NCBI GenBank assembly: GCA_041570195.1
Contig: JBFFWQ010000009.1
Coordinates: 21,098 to 85,097, forward strand
Source of the DNA: UBA11865 sp041570195
GTDB lineage: Bacteria > Chloroflexota > Anaerolineae > Promineifilales > Promineifilaceae
Direction: 5' to 3'
DNA length: 64,000 nt
The notes below the pieces were generated by a model, which was not told the DNA's origin, ran no database searches, and worked only from the letters and a program-made list of their open reading frames with translations. Of this stretch, positions 44,951 to 52,913 are shown in pieces. Within the stretch, counting starts at the first letter, position 1. Every line of letters begins with the position of its first letter. The position numbers and the translations under genes are program-made.

Positions 44951-45232
44951 ATGAAAGCAATATGGAACGATACGGTTCTGGCCGAAAGTGATGACACCAT
45001 CATGGTAGAAGGGAATCATTACTTTCCACCGGAAGCGATAAACCAGCAGTACTTTCGCAAGAGTAGCATGCACACGGTTTGCCCCTGGAAGGGCGCGGCC
45101 AGCTACTACGATATTATCGTTGACGATCGGGTGAATCAGGGCGGGGCCTGGTACTATCCATCACCCAGCCAGGCGGCAAATCAGATTAAAGGCTATATTG
45201 CCTTCTGGCGTGGCGTTCGTGTTGTTTCTTAG
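44951..45232 (+). CDS. DUF427 domain protein
   Basis: Starting at ATG 44951 (MKAIWNDTVLAESDD), which has GGAGGG about 8 nt upstream, the protein is 93 residues and spans one DUF427 domain: VEGNHYFPPEAINQQYF, TVCPWKGAASYYDI and AWYYPSPSQAANQIKGYIAF. The frame is open from 44885 but without domain residues. DUF427 has a small beta-barrel-like fold; its function is not established. Confidence 0.9.
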   Translation: MKAIWNDTVLAESDDTIMVEGNHYFPPEAINQQYFRKSSMHTVCPWKGAASYYDIIVDDRVNQGGAWYYPSPSQAANQIKGYIAFWRGVRVVS

Positions 45233-45295
45233 TTATGGGATGATGCCCGGTTTTGCCTACTGCTATTTGCGCGGTGGAATTGTGAATCGTTGCCG

Positions 45296-45961
45296 CTAGT
45301 TGCTCAGTATGCCTTTCTGTATGCCTACCGAGACGGCCGCTGCCTTTGAATCCACACCCAGCTTGTTGTAGACATTGGTCAAATGAGCTTTGATGGTGCG
45401 CTCTGTGACGCCCAGTTGAAGCGCGATCTCTTTGTTTCGGTCGCCACGGGCGACGGCCGTCAATACTTCCAACTCCCTCTCTGTCAAGACAACCTGCTCA
45501 GCCGGTTCCGTTGCCGAAGACGGCGGTGGCGTTGACTCGGCCGCCTGGTCGGTATGAGCCATGATGCGCATCGTCACCTCCGTTTGCAGCAGCGTCTCGC
45601 CTCGAGCCGCTGCCCGGATCGTATGAAATAAGGTCTGGCGTCCGGTATCCTTAAGCAGGAAGCCCCGGGCTCCAGCTTGCAGGCTGCGAATCATCAACTC
45701 GTCCTCGTTGTAGGTGGTCAGAATGACGATGGCCATCTGCGGCCATCGGGCCAGGATCTGCTCGATGGCCTGCAGACCGTCTATGCCCGGCATGCGTAAA
45801 TCCATGAGCACGACATCTGGCGACAACTCCTCGACGAGACGAACGGCCGTTTCGCCATCCGGCGCCTCGCCCACGACCTACAGGTCCTCCTCCATGCCTG
45901 GGATCAAATGTAATCCCTCACGTACAACGAGGTGATCATCGGCGATGAGGATACGAATCAT
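45296..45961 (-). pseudogene. NarL/LuxR-family response regulator interrupted by an amber codon
   Basis: The true start is ATG 45961, overlapping the kinase stop (ATGA). It reads MIRILIADDHLVVREGL and then meets TAG at 45880-45878 (codon 28), in a place where relatives have Glu (EDLEVVGEA-like). After it the frame continues through the phospho-acceptor VLMDLRMPG, and a LuxR helix-turn-helix (LTERELEVLTAVARGD, ERTIKAHLTNVYNKLGV). One G-to-T change (GAG to TAG) explains it. Without suppression only an N-terminally truncated protein lacking the first acidic pocket could form. A sequencing error is possible. Confidence 0.8.
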
Positions 45962-46681
45962 TCGTCTTCTCCGTCAAAGGAATCAGGCGTCCCGTCAACT
46001 GGTCTGGTGGGAATAGTCATGCATAAGGTCGTGCCGCCGCCTGGCTCGCTGTTGACAGTTAGTTCGCCGTTGGCTAGGCGAGCGCGTTCTCGCAGGCCGA
46101 GCAGGCCATAGTGTCCGGCCGCGATGGGGTTGTTTGTATCAAAACCCTGACCGTTATCGCGGATATTTATTTGCAAATGGCCGTTTTCTTCCTCAAGCGT
46201 CACCCACACTTGCGTCGCCCGGGCATGATGGGCAACATTGGCCAGTCCTTCGCTGACACAGCGCAGGGCGTGCTCACGGTTTCGTTCAGATACGTTTAGC
46301 TTTGGCAGCATCGCCAGGGTGCAGGGGATGCCCGTTGCCGTTGCGAAACGGTCCACTTCACCGCTGATGGCTTCGGCGGTGGCCGCTTTGGTAGCCCGTA
46401 AATCGTCGATGGCGCGGCGGGCATCGGATAAGCTGGATCGTGCTCTCACCTTGGCCTGTCCGGCGATCTGTAGCGCTTTCTGCGAATCATCGCGCTCCAA
46501 ACTTGCCTCCAGCGCTTCAAGCTGTAGCACTAGCCCGGCCAGTCCCTGGGCCAGCGTGTCGTGCAATTCCCGGGCCATCCGCTGCCGTTCCGCCTCCAGG
46601 GTTAGCGTTTCCACTTGCAGCGCATATTCCGCTAACTGTGAGTGCGTTTCTTGTAGTTCGATCAGTAATCGCTGGCTTTCC
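45958..46681 (-). pseudogene. Sensor histidine kinase, 5' truncated
   Basis: The remaining ~241 residues include the dimerisation/phospho-acceptor helix of the HisKA_3 type (RMARELHDTLAQGLAGLV), the N box region EGLANVAHHARATQVW, and G boxes DNGQGFD and HYGLLGLRERARLANGEL. Normal members have membrane helices or a sensor before this. Here homology stops at about 46681, where a fragment of an ABC ATPase begins on the opposite strand; the open frame to 46923 is only the shadow of that ATPase. The kinase pairs with the downstream response regulator. Confidence 0.8.
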
Positions 46682-47113
46682 GCCGGCCTGGATGTTGCCT
46701 CGCGTACCGAACTGCACACGATAATGCGCGAACTCCGGGACAACGGCACGGCCATCATCCTGGCGACCCATGATATGGCCGAGGCGGAAAAGTTGTCTGA
46801 CCGGGTAGCGATCTTACTGAACGGCCGCCTGGCGGCCACCGGCACTCCCATGGATATCACCGCCACCGGTGACGGTCTGACAAAGGTATCAGTCCATACG
46901 AAGGCCAACCTGCTGCTGGCCAATCACCAGGTTTTCCCGGCGGTCAGCCAGCACCAGTTTAAGGAGAACTACGCCATTTACTTCAGCTATGACATCTCTC
47001 AGACGGTGCCGGCCCTCATTAACTACGTACAGGACCAGGCCGATGAACTGATTGATTTGAGAGTCGAACGGCCGTCTCTGGAAGAGCGCTTCCTAGAGTT
47101 GACAGACGTTTAG
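46682..47113 (+). pseudogene. ABC transporter ATPase, C-terminal fragment
   Basis: The fragment opens at AGLDVASRTELHTIMRELR, right after the Walker B/D-loop position, and goes on with the switch His (AIILATHDMAEAEKL) and the C-terminal regulatory end (RVERPSLEERFLELTDV). Walker A, the LSGGQ signature and Walker B are missing, so ATP hydrolysis is impossible. The intact permease gene follows after 34 bp. The cut coincides with the end of kinase homology on the other strand. Confidence 0.85.
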
Positions 47114-47147
47114 AGCGGCAAGACCGTTAAGCAACCGGAGGTAAGAC

Positions 47148-47957
47148 ATGTCCGCCTTCACAACCCATTTCAGCTTTTCATTCAAGACCGGCATTCGCAA
47201 CAAGAATCTGTTGCTCATGAACTACCTGTTTCCGTTAGGGTTCTTCATGATGATGGGCTTTATCATGCCGGAAATCAATCCCCTCTTCCGCGAGACGATG
47301 GTGCCAGCCATGGTCACCTTTGCCGTCCTGGCCGCCACGCTGCTTGGCCTGCCCGATCTGCTGGTCAGCGCTCGCGAGAGCGGCATATTCCGCAGCTACA
47401 AAATCAACGGCGTGCCTGCATCGTCTATCCTGCTGATTCCAGGCCTGACTACCGGCCTGCATCTGGCTATCGTGTTGCTCATTATCATCTTCACTGCCCC
47501 CATTCTGTTTGGAGCCAACGTGCCCGGCCACTCACTCCACTTCTTCGTGACCTTGGCGGCTCTTTCACTGGCCTGCACTGGCATCGGCATCCTGATTGGC
47601 GTGGTATCATCGTCGACGCGGTTGACCGTGTTATATTCTCAGGTTATCTTCGTGCCGTCGATGCTATTAGGCGGACTGATGTTGCCCTTCAGTATGTTGC
47701 CCGAAGCGGCCCATCCATTTGCCCAATTGCTGCCGGCCACGCACGCAGTGAACGCATTCAACGGCTTGGCTATGGACGCCTCGGCCGATTTTAATCCCTG
47801 GGCCTCCATAATCATGCTGTCGGCCAGCGGCTTGATCGCCTTTCTCTTGGCGTTGTACCTCTTCAGTTGGGACAGCAAAAACAGTAAACGCCGCGGCCAT
47901 CCTGCCCTGGCGCTGCTGGTTTTGGCGCCCTATTTCGCTGGCATCTTGCTTCTCTAA
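47148..47957 (+). CDS. ABC-2 type transporter permease
   Basis: The 269-residue protein has about six membrane helices in the ABC-2 arrangement, with IFRSYKINGVPASSILL before the third helix and the LPFSMLPEAAHPFAQLLPAT region typical of drug or lipid exporters. A 10-nt-spaced GGAGG lies before the ATG. With its ATPase truncated upstream, the transporter is probably inactive unless another ATPase substitutes. Confidence 0.88.
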   Translation: MSAFTTHFSFSFKTGIRNKNLLLMNYLFPLGFFMMMGFIMPEINPLFRETMVPAMVTFAVLAATLLGLPDLLVSARESGIFRSYKINGVPASSILLIPGLTTGLHLAIVLLIIIFTAPILFGANVPGHSLHFFVTLAALSLACTGIGILIGVVSSSTRLTVLYSQVIFVPSMLLGGLMLPFSMLPEAAHPFAQLLPATHAVNAFNGLAMDASADFNPWASIIMLSASGLIAFLLALYLFSWDSKNSKRRGHPALALLVLAPYFAGILLL

Positions 47958-48101
47958 ATTGAAGGACGCAGTATATTTCTGGAGGACTTTGCAGCCAGGA
48001 CGCGGCGACCGGGTTGGCGTCGCGTCCTGGTCGCTATGTCCTTATCGTTTACAATCGGGCCAGAGAACTGCTGCACGAGCGAACAACTGAAGGGGACAGA
48101 A

Positions 48102-48911
48102 ATGGAATACCGTGATTACCAGCACATCCTTATTGAGCGCCGGGAGCCCAATATTCTGTGGCTGACTATCAACCGACCGGAAGTGTTAAACGCCGCCGAT
48201 GCCCGCTTGCATACTGAATTGGTTGAGGTGTGGGATACGATCGACCGCGATCCGGCCGTTGGCGCGGCTGTCGTAACAGGGGCGGGGCGCGCTTTCTCGG
48301 CCGGCGGCGATCTGCAAATGGTGGAGGATGCTTACCGGGACTATCGAGAAATCAGCCGCATTCTCGACGAGGCTCGCGACCTGGTTTACAACATGTTGCA
48401 TTGCAGTAAGCCCATTATCTCGGCCATCAATGGTCCGGCCGTGGGCGCCGGGTTAGTTGTCGCCCTGCTGGCCGATATAAGCATCGCCGCCGAAAGCGCT
48501 CGCCTGGCCGACGGTCATTTGCGCATGGGCGTTGCTGCTGGCGATCATGCGGCCATCGTCTGGCCCCTGTTGTGCGGCATGGCCAAGGCCAAGTACTATT
48601 TGCTGACCAGCGACTTCATCAGCGGGCGAGAGGCAGAACGTATTGGGTTGGTCAGCTTATGCGTGCCTGATGATGAGTTGTTAGAGAAAGCGCTGACTGT
48701 GGCGACCGATCTGGCCAATGGGCCGCGGGAGGCCATCAAGTTCAGCAAGCGGGCTCTCAACCAATGGCTGTTGCAGGCTGGACCGATTTTCGATCACTCC
48801 CTGGCCCTGGAGATGTTGGGTTTCTTCTCGGAGGATTTGATGGCCGGCGTCGACGGTCTGCGGAACAAGCGCCGGCCCCAATTCCCTTCGAGTCAGGATG
48901 ACGAGCCATAA
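48102..48911 (+). CDS. Enoyl-CoA hydratase/isomerase (crotonase) family protein
   Basis: ATG 48102 (MEYRDYQHILIERR) follows AAGGGG at a good distance; the frame is open from 48036. The 269-residue crotonase fold shows the first oxyanion-hole motif AFSAGGDLQMV and the second GPAVGAGLVVALLADI. In place of the usual catalytic Glu region it has GHLRMGVAAGDHAAIVWPLL, so it is probably not a standard enoyl-CoA hydratase; isomerases, hydrolases and decarboxylases of the superfamily use such variants. Acts on a CoA thioester in the cytoplasm. Confidence 0.9.
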   Translation: MEYRDYQHILIERREPNILWLTINRPEVLNAADARLHTELVEVWDTIDRDPAVGAAVVTGAGRAFSAGGDLQMVEDAYRDYREISRILDEARDLVYNMLHCSKPIISAINGPAVGAGLVVALLADISIAAESARLADGHLRMGVAAGDHAAIVWPLLCGMAKAKYYLLTSDFISGREAERIGLVSLCVPDDELLEKALTVATDLANGPREAIKFSKRALNQWLLQAGPIFDHSLALEMLGFFSEDLMAGVDGLRNKRRPQFPSSQDDEP

Positions 48912-48947
48912 TCATGAGGCGCTTCTACCTGGTCGTTCCTTGGCTCC

Positions 48948-49337
48948 CTAGCCGGGCGGTTTCTGATGTGCCTGACCATTCCAGCGGTTGATAGCTAGCC
49001 AGGCCAGCCCAGCCCCCAATAGATCGACAAGCCAATCCCACATCGTCGCCGTACGGCCGGGTACGAAGGATTGATGATACTCGTCGCTCAAACCAAAAAG
49101 AGCGACCAGGAGAAAAGCCACAACGCAGCTCTGTTCAACTGGCAAACGACCCCCAACACGCAATGCGATTACCAAAAGAACCATCAAGACGGCGTAGGTT
49201 ATGAGATGGCCGGCGATGGGCAGCAGCGCTCCAGACAGACCGAACCTCACAAAGGCCTCCTTGGGCTGCGCCGAAACGAAGTAGATGACTCCGGCCCAGG
49301 CCAGCGGCGGCAACCAGGCCAGCCCACGTCTAATCAC
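48948..49337 (-). CDS. VanZ-like membrane protein
   Basis: At 129 residues with four membrane segments, it carries the VanZ signature GLSDEYHQSFVPGRTATMWD followed by LLGAGLAWLAI. VanZ-like domains are common in small bacterial membrane proteins; one member raises teicoplanin tolerance, but the general role is unknown. Convergent with the crotonase gene. Confidence 0.9.
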   Translation of the reverse strand: MIRRGLAWLPPLAWAGVIYFVSAQPKEAFVRFGLSGALLPIAGHLITYAVLMVLLVIALRVGGRLPVEQSCVVAFLLVALFGLSDEYHQSFVPGRTATMWDWLVDLLGAGLAWLAINRWNGQAHQKPPG

Positions 49338-49383
49338 TGATCCTCAGCCCCTGATGTCCGATCCCCAGCCCCGGATCCCCAAT

Positions 49384-50535
49384 CTACGGCTGCGCCCCGG
49401 CCGGCAACTCAATAGTGATCTCTTGTCCTTCGCGCAAGAGAGTCAGACTAACCACATCTCCGACGTTGGTTTGCAGTTCGATGAATTCAAGGTAGCTCAG
49501 CCAGCCGTCGATGGGTTGGTCGTTGACGGCTAGAATGATGTCACCGCCAATCAGGACGCGCTGGTTACCAATGATCGCCTGGCGGTTGGCGCCGAGTACG
49601 CCGGCATCGGCCGCTGGGCCATCGCGATATAGCTGGGCGATCAGTACCCCTTCTTCAACCGGCAGATCCAATGCCTTAGCCAGGCTGGGGGTTACCGAAT
49701 AGCCGAGCAGCCCCAACCAGGGGTGGGGATAGGTGCCTTTTTCGATAAGCGCGGCCATGACCCTTTTCAACGTGTCGACTGGGACGGCAAAGCCGATTCC
49801 TTCAGCCTCGCGGCGGATGGCTGTATTGACCCCAATCAACCGGCCACGAGAATCCAGCAGTGGTCCGCCGGAGTTGCCAGGATTGATTGCCGCGTCGGTC
49901 TGAATGACGTTGAAGACAAATCGGCCTTCGTCCAATTGCAACGGCCGGCCCAAGGCGCTGATGACGCCGGTGGTTAGCGTTTGTTCCAGGCCGAAGGGGT
50001 TGCCAATGGCAATGGCCCGCTGGCCGACCTGTAGCTCGGCCGACGATGCCATCTCTAGCGGTGCCACGGTTGGCGGTAATGAAGCTGGCATTAGCAAGGC
50101 CAGGTCGTTGAAAGGATCGGTGCCGATCACCTCGGCCGGTACGGTCGTCTCGTCAGAGAAGGTCACTTCGATGCTGGTTGCGCCTTCGATGACATGATTG
50201 TTGGTGACGATATGCCCGGTAGTATCAACCACGAAACCTGAACCGGTTCCCTCTCTTGGTGTGGGTCCAAAGAAGAAATCCATGGTGACGATCTGGGCGG
50301 TGATATGCACGACGGCCGGACTGACCCGCGCGTACAGGTTGGTGATCAGTTGTTCTTCAATATCGATCGGCGCCATAGCGGCGTCGGATAATGGAGTCGG
50401 CGTGACCACGATGACGATGGGAGTTGGACTGGGTTGGGGTGGGGGCGTGGCTTCTGGAAGTTGGCTACAGCCCATAGCTAAGAATAACAGGAGCAGCAAC
50501 AAATATGCTTTCGTCGAGATAGGCATATTACTCAT
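49384..50535 (-). CDS. HtrA/DegP-like serine protease lipoprotein with one PDZ domain
   Basis: The 383-residue protein starts with a lipoprotein signal (YLLLLLLFLAMGCSQ). The trypsin-like domain (about 75-265) has the complete triad: His in GHIVTNNHVIEGA, Asp in DPFNDLALLMP, and Ser in INPGNSGGPLLDSRGR. One PDZ domain (about 275-380) includes GVLIAQLYRDGPAADAGVLG and GDIILAVNDQPIDGW. It should degrade or process misfolded proteins outside the membrane. Confidence 0.93.
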   Translation of the reverse strand: MSNMPISTKAYLLLLLLFLAMGCSQLPEATPPPQPSPTPIVIVVTPTPLSDAAMAPIDIEEQLITNLYARVSPAVVHITAQIVTMDFFFGPTPREGTGSGFVVDTTGHIVTNNHVIEGATSIEVTFSDETTVPAEVIGTDPFNDLALLMPASLPPTVAPLEMASSAELQVGQRAIAIGNPFGLEQTLTTGVISALGRPLQLDEGRFVFNVIQTDAAINPGNSGGPLLDSRGRLIGVNTAIRREAEGIGFAVPVDTLKRVMAALIEKGTYPHPWLGLLGYSVTPSLAKALDLPVEEGVLIAQLYRDGPAADAGVLGANRQAIIGNQRVLIGGDIILAVNDQPIDGWLSYLEFIELQTNVGDVVSLTLLREGQEITIELPAGAQP

Positions 50536-50805
50536 TCTTCAGGTAGTTTGCAGTATGCATTCGTGGCTGCGGCTCATAACCAAACCGAGCGGTCTAAGGT
50601 ATACAGTACCATACCCGGCAACCATCTCATTGTAGCCGAGAATACTCTGGCTTGAAACCGATTGAGGCCGACTTACGTAATCCGTTAAAGAAGCTGTAAG
50701 GTGGGCAAGTGGCAAGTGGTTGGGAGTGCATGGTAAGATTTGACGTGTATTGGCGAAGGGGTTTGTTGGCAGAAGCAGAGAGGCGGCGGGTTAATAGGCT
50801 TGACC

Positions 50806-51411
50806 ATGAATGAGTTTCAAGATGTGTCGATAACTGAGCGCGCTGGGGCTGCGGCGCATACCCTTCGAGGACAGCTGATGATCCTTGGCGGCTTCGTGGC
50901 TTTGATCTGGATAGTTGAGTTGGTCGATTGGCTCATTTTGGATGGGGCGCTGGATGCGTATGGGGTGCGGCCGCGCACTGTTACCGGCTTGAGGGGCATC
51001 CTCTTCATGCCCTTTTTGCATCGCGGGTTTGGCCATCTATTGGCCAATACCATCCCGATCATTATTTTGGGTTGGTTAGTAATGGTTCGACGGACGGCCG
51101 ATATTTTCCTGGTTGCCGCGGTAACGTTCCTTGTCGGTGGGCTGGGCGTGTGGTTCTTTGGCGGATCGAATAGCGTGCATGTCGGGGCCAGCGGGCTCAT
51201 CTTCGGTTTCTTCGGCTTCTTGCTGGCTCGGGCCTATTTCGAGCGCAGCCTGGCGGCAATCGCTCTGGCGGTGGTCGTTTTTTTGCTGTATGGTGGAATT
51301 ATCTGGGGCGTTTTGCCTGGCCAGAATGGCGTATCCTGGCAAGGGCATTTGTTCGGCTTCATTGGCGGTGTCCTGGCCGCTTACCTGATGTCGGCTAGAC
51401 GCAGAGCCTGA
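50806..51411 (+). CDS. Rhomboid-family intramembrane serine protease
   Basis: From ATG 50806 (MNEFQDVSITER) the protein is 201 residues; the frame is also open from 50740. About six helices with the rhomboid landmarks: GFGHLLANTIPIIILG, the catalytic Ser in HVGASGLIFGFFGFLL and the catalytic His in WQGHLFGFIGGVLAAYL. The family cleaves membrane-spanning substrates inside the bilayer. Substrate unknown. It is followed by the acetyltransferase gene on the same strand. Confidence 0.92.
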   Translation: MNEFQDVSITERAGAAAHTLRGQLMILGGFVALIWIVELVDWLILDGALDAYGVRPRTVTGLRGILFMPFLHRGFGHLLANTIPIIILGWLVMVRRTADIFLVAAVTFLVGGLGVWFFGGSNSVHVGASGLIFGFFGFLLARAYFERSLAAIALAVVVFLLYGGIIWGVLPGQNGVSWQGHLFGFIGGVLAAYLMSARRRA

Positions 51412-51480
51412 GAAAACAAGACGCGCGCCACATAACCAATCTTGGCCGGAGCAGGGATCGCCTGGGAGAAGAGCAAACTC

Positions 51481-51933
51481 ATGACCATTGAACCAACTGT
51501 CATCCGCGCCGATCTAGAGCATTTGTTGATCCTGGCACCTCTATTTGATGCTTACCGGGTTTTCTACGAACAAGCGTCAGATTTACCTGGCGCGCAGGAG
51601 TACTTACAGCGGAGGTTGAGTAATCTGGAATCGACGATATTCCTGGCCCTGGATGGCCAACGCGGGCTGGGTTTTTGCCAACTCTACCCCTCGTTTACGT
51701 CGTTGAGCATGCGGCGGATCTGGATCCTGTACGACCTGTTCGTTATCGCGGATGCGCGACGGCAAGGCGTCGGCCGGGCTCTAATGGAACGGGCGCGCGA
51801 ATTTGGCCAGGCGAGCGGGGCTGATCGACTGGAACTCTCCACGGCCAGGGACAACCGACCGGCTCAGGCTCTGTACGAATCGCTGGGGTATGTGCGCGAC
51901 GAGGAGTTTTACTTCTACGAACTATCACTTTGA
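51481..51933 (+). CDS. GNAT-family N-acetyltransferase
   Basis: The protein from ATG 51481 (MTIEPTVIRADLEHL) has 150 residues. The acetyl-CoA pyrophosphate loop is LFVIADARRQGVGRALMERA and the last strand/helix DNRPAQALYESLGYVRDEEF is typical of the family. It acetylates an amine on a small molecule or protein; substrate unknown. Lies 69 bp after the rhomboid gene. Confidence 0.92.
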   Translation: MTIEPTVIRADLEHLLILAPLFDAYRVFYEQASDLPGAQEYLQRRLSNLESTIFLALDGQRGLGFCQLYPSFTSLSMRRIWILYDLFVIADARRQGVGRALMERAREFGQASGADRLELSTARDNRPAQALYESLGYVRDEEFYFYELSL

Positions 51934-51956
51934 GCTGGTTGGATGACCAACCCAGT

Positions 51957-52883
51957 TCATTCGATGATGCGTCTGGTGGGGAGCGCCACTTTTGTCCGCG
52001 ATCGGCCGGTGGTGATGATGGCCACGCCGGCGATGACGGCTGCGCCGCCGACCAGTCCCTGAAGCGTCGGTAGTTCGCCAAAAAGGGCGATCGACCACAG
52101 GATGGTGATGACCGGGCTCAGGGTCAAGATGACTGTGTGGAAGCTCATTCTCAAGCGACGAAGAGCCAGGTAGTAGAGTACCCGGCTAATGACCACGTCG
52201 ATGGTGCCAGCCAGGATAAGGATTATCCATGCCTGGCGACTGGGCCAGACAAGTTGACCTCTTACGGTTGTGAAGATCAGCAGGAAGCCAGTGGTGCTGG
52301 CCACTCGCCACAGAAAGAAGTTGCGAAACTCCAACTGGCCGCCATGCCGCTTGACGATGGCCGCGTGCAAAGCATACATGAAGGATGAGCCTAGAACCAA
52401 GAGTGATCCCAGGCGCCAATAGTCGCCGGCTTGAAAATTGATGACGAACACCCCGACCACAGCAACCAGCGCCCCGACGACTTCAAGGCGATTGAGTCGT
52501 TCGCCCAGCCAGATGAGACTGAGTGTCAAGGCGAAAATCGTCGACGTCTGAGCCAAAAGAGAGGCAGTGCCGGGATCGATATAGGCAACCGCGACATAGT
52601 TGAACGTTGTCGAGGCAGCCACCAGCAGCCCGATGGACAGGAAAAAGCGCAAATTACGCCGAAAGACGTCGAAACGAATGGCCCGGCGCAAGGCCAGAAA
52701 GATAGCCACCTCTACTGTGGCTACGGCCAAGACGTAGAAGGCCGCCGTGCCGCCTGGCAGATAGGGGACCAGCAGCCGGGCAAATACAAAGTGAAGGCTG
52801 TCGACCAGCAGCAAAACGGCAACCACCACAGGGGCATTTTGGGCGGGGTTGAGTCGCGCTGAGATGGTTGACTTGTCGAGCAT
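51957..52883 (-). CDS. EamA/DMT-superfamily transporter
   Basis: The 308-residue membrane protein has ten predicted helices in two EamA repeats; each repeat ends with the usual pattern (TASLLAQTSTIFALTLSLIW with GERLNRLEVVG; SFHTVILTLSPVITILWSIA with GELPTLQGLVGGAAVIAGV). Members export amino acids, metabolites or drugs. It is convergent with the GNAT gene. Confidence 0.9.
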   Translation of the reverse strand: MLDKSTISARLNPAQNAPVVVAVLLLVDSLHFVFARLLVPYLPGGTAAFYVLAVATVEVAIFLALRRAIRFDVFRRNLRFFLSIGLLVAASTTFNYVAVAYIDPGTASLLAQTSTIFALTLSLIWLGERLNRLEVVGALVAVVGVFVINFQAGDYWRLGSLLVLGSSFMYALHAAIVKRHGGQLEFRNFFLWRVASTTGFLLIFTTVRGQLVWPSRQAWIILILAGTIDVVISRVLYYLALRRLRMSFHTVILTLSPVITILWSIALFGELPTLQGLVGGAAVIAGVAIITTGRSRTKVALPTRRIIE

Positions 52884-52913
52884 GGAATCCTACTGAGCCA
52901 GTACTCGGTTTGG

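Noticed and set aside
45878..45880. The TAG in the response regulator as pyrrolysine
   Set aside because: No family reason for Pyl at this position, Glu is usual, and the neighbouring kinase and ATPase are also damaged; a nonsense mutation is simpler.
46238..46681. N-terminal part of the plus-strand ABC ATPase frame
   Set aside because: This stretch is the complement of the kinase gene and has no ABC motif; only 46682 onward is ATPase.
46682..46923. N-terminal extension of the kinase frame
   Set aside because: It is the complement of the ATPase fragment and Arg/Ser-rich without sensor or membrane segments.
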